Assembly: GCA_030598165.1 (NCBI GenBank)
Contig: JAUVQL010000103.1
Coordinates: 1 to 5,139, forward strand
Source of the DNA: Acidobacteriota bacterium
GTDB lineage: Bacteria > Acidobacteriota > Vicinamibacteria > Marinacidobacterales > SMYC01
DNA: 5,139 bases
Direction of reading: 5' to 3'
Below, in pieces: positions 3,676-5,139 of the stretch (positions are counted from its first letter, which is position 1; each line of letters begins with the position of its first letter). The notes below the pieces were generated by a model. The model saw only the letters and a program-made list of their open reading frames with translations, did no database searches and had not been told where the DNA came from. Made by a program: the position numbers and the translations under genes.

Positions 3676-5139
3676 ATGGAAAAAAGAATACTCCTCGCGT
3701 TCACGATGTCCTTCATCGTTTTTGTCGTTTATATGCGAATGTTCGCACCCCAGCCTGAGGATATTCCGGTTCAGTATCCCGATTCCGCGCCGGCGACGGA
3801 CACAGTGCGCCAAGAGCGGTCGGAAACGATGCCTGATGCTCCGGTTGAAACAACGGCAGTGGAGCCGGCGACCTTGAGCCGAGAGCCGCTCGCAGAAGAA
3901 GAGGTCCGACAAGCGAGCACCGAACAAACGATTGAAGTGGAAACACCCCTATATCGAGCTCGTTTCAGCAACCGGGGGGCGCGCCTCCAAAGCTTTATTC
4001 TAAGCGAGTACACGGACGGCGCGGGCTCGCCTTTCGAAATGGTGCCTCAGGAGGCGAGTCGACGGCTCGACAGGTACCCCTTTGACGTGGATCTCGATAG
4101 CGCCGAAGCCAACAGCAGACTAAGGAATGCGCTGTTCGAAGCCTCGAGACCGCGAATAACAGTCCGTGAGGGTGATTCGGAGGAATTGACGTTTACTTGG
4201 GCGGATGGCCGGGGACTCGTCGTTACGAAGACGGTGCGGTTTTACGGAGGATCCTATGTCGTGGACCTTCGAGTGTCCGCGAAGCTGGCCGGGAACGAGA
4301 TCCGGAAGAAGATCCTGTACGGACCCGGTATAGGAGAAGAATCGCGAACAGGAACGTATGCCCAACCCGATAAAGGTGTTAGACGAGCTGGCGGAGAACT
4401 GCGATTTTACGATAGTGGGGACATTGAAGACGGCGAAGGTGCCTCCGTTGATGTGGCAGCAGTCGGCGTGTCGGCGCACTACTTTACGGGTCTCATGGTG
4501 CCGGAACCAGGAAGTGGATTCGGGGCGAGGTTCAGCAAGGAGAGCTTGGAGCCCGAAAATGGCGACGGGAAGAAAAGAGACTACATCACTGCAGCGCTTG
4601 AGGTTCCAGGAGTAGAGGCAGCGCTCAAGGTATTCGTGGGGCCCAAGGAGCACGATCGGCTTGCTCAATTGGCTCCAGGAATGGAGCTGGAGCACGTCAT
4701 TGACTATGGAGATTGGATGCGCATTCTCGCGCTCCCTTTGCGATCGGCGCTGCTGTGGATCCACGGATTCGTGGGCAACTATGGCTGGTCGATCGTCTTC
4801 CTCACGATATTAATCAACATTGCCCTCATCCCGCTGAAGCATCATAGCTATAAATCCATGCGTAAGATGCAGAAGTTGGCCCCGCAGATTAAGAGGATTA
4901 ACGAGCGATTCAAGAAGCTAAAGCCCACGGACCCGAAACAGCAAGACAAAAACCGAGAAGTAATGGCGCTCTATAAGGAGAACAACGTCTCCCCCATGTC
5001 AGGCTGCTTGCCCATGGTTCTCATGATCCCGTTCTTTTTCGCCTTTTATCGGCTTCTCATGGTGTCCATTGAGCTCCGCCACGCCCCATTCATGCTATGG
5101 ATACAAGATCTCTCCACCTATGACCCCTATTTTGTATTA
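3676..5139 (+). CDS. yidC: Membrane protein insertase YidC, C-terminus cut off by window edge
   Basis: YidC inserts and folds inner-membrane proteins, alone or with SecYEG. The frame is open for 488 codons to the window edge; Gram-negative homologues are usually about 540-600 residues, so the last helices are missing. A signal-anchor helix (about 5-22, MEKRILLAFTMSFIVFVVYM) leads into a Pro/Glu-rich linker (23-88). The periplasmic beta domain (about 88-335) includes RARFSNRGARLQSF (94-107) and FVGPKEHDRL (320-329). The conserved insertase core begins near 363: NYGWSIVFLTILINIALIPLK (368-388), a cytoplasmic charged hairpin (about 390-435), EVMALYKENNVSPMSGCLPMVLMIPFFFAFY (428-458) and SIELRHAPFMLWIQDLS (464-480). 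The position of the groove arginine of E. coli YidC (Arg366) aligns with Asn381. The ATG follows yidD by 10 nt, with only a short AGG (3664-3666) at the yidD stop as ribosome site. Confidence 0.97.
   Translation, partial: MEKRILLAFTMSFIVFVVYMRMFAPQPEDIPVQYPDSAPATDTVRQERSETMPDAPVETTAVEPATLSREPLAEEEVRQASTEQTIEVETPLYRARFSNRGARLQSFILSEYTDGAGSPFEMVPQEASRRLDRYPFDVDLDSAEANSRLRNALFEASRPRITVREGDSEELTFTWADGRGLVVTKTVRFYGGSYVVDLRVSAKLAGNEIRKKILYGPGIGEESRTGTYAQPDKGVRRAGGELRFYDSGDIEDGEGASVDVAAVGVSAHYFTGLMVPEPGSGFGARFSKESLEPENGDGKKRDYITAALEVPGVEAALKVFVGPKEHDRLAQLAPGMELEHVIDYGDWMRILALPLRSALLWIHGFVGNYGWSIVFLTILINIALIPLKHHSYKSMRKMQKLAPQIKRINERFKKLKPTDPKQQDKNREVMALYKENNVSPMSGCLPMVLMIPFFFAFYRLLMVSIELRHAPFMLWIQDLSTYDPYFVL

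Noticed and set aside
4120..4764. 214-codon open frame on the minus strand opposite yidC
   Set aside because: It lies wholly inside the well-supported yidC frame, has low-complexity Ser/Arg/His-rich content, no recognisable motif and no ribosome site. It is a shadow of yidC codon usage.

Overview
This window is a bacterial chromosome replication-origin neighbourhood with the classic gene order dnaN–dnaA–rpmH–rnpA–yidD–yidC. dnaA and dnaN lie on the minus strand; the rpmH cluster diverges from dnaA on the plus strand. All six genes are housekeeping genes. I found no mobile element, CRISPR array, tRNA, rRNA or obvious foreign cargo. I do not see an undescribed multi-gene system; what merits a second look is the fine structure of the origin and a few residue-level oddities.

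Organism: the YidC has an N-terminal signal-anchor helix and a large periplasmic domain, so the cell is almost certainly a Gram-negative (diderm) bacterium. The wording of the DnaA N-terminus and of the YidC core region reminds me of Acidobacteriota and neighbouring deep diderm phyla. That is recollection, not a search, so the phylum is only a weak suggestion.

Layout. 1-927 (minus): the first 309 codons of dnaN; the C-terminal part of the sliding clamp lies beyond the window. 928-1244: the probable oriC, with an AT-rich unwinding region (941-1060, about 77% A+T), near-consensus DnaA boxes at 1065-1083 and 1194-1202, a 15-bp dyad and a candidate dnaN promoter. 1245-2573 (minus): complete dnaA. 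2574-2945: the divergent control region, with another DnaA box, a hairpin, a G-rich stretch and a strong sigma-70-type promoter facing rpmH. 2946-5139 (plus): rpmH (44 codons), rnpA starting on a GTG that overlaps the rpmH stop, yidD overlapping the end of rnpA, then yidC, cut by the window edge after 488 codons.

How the genes work together: DnaA binds the boxes beside and upstream of its own gene, opens the AT-rich DNA and starts replication; DnaN is the clamp that holds the polymerase. The divergent cluster supplies ribosomal protein L34, the protein subunit of RNase P and the YidD/YidC membrane-insertion factors. Its tight packing (4-nt overlap, long overlap, 10-nt gap) suggests one coupled transcript from the promoter at 2830-2858.
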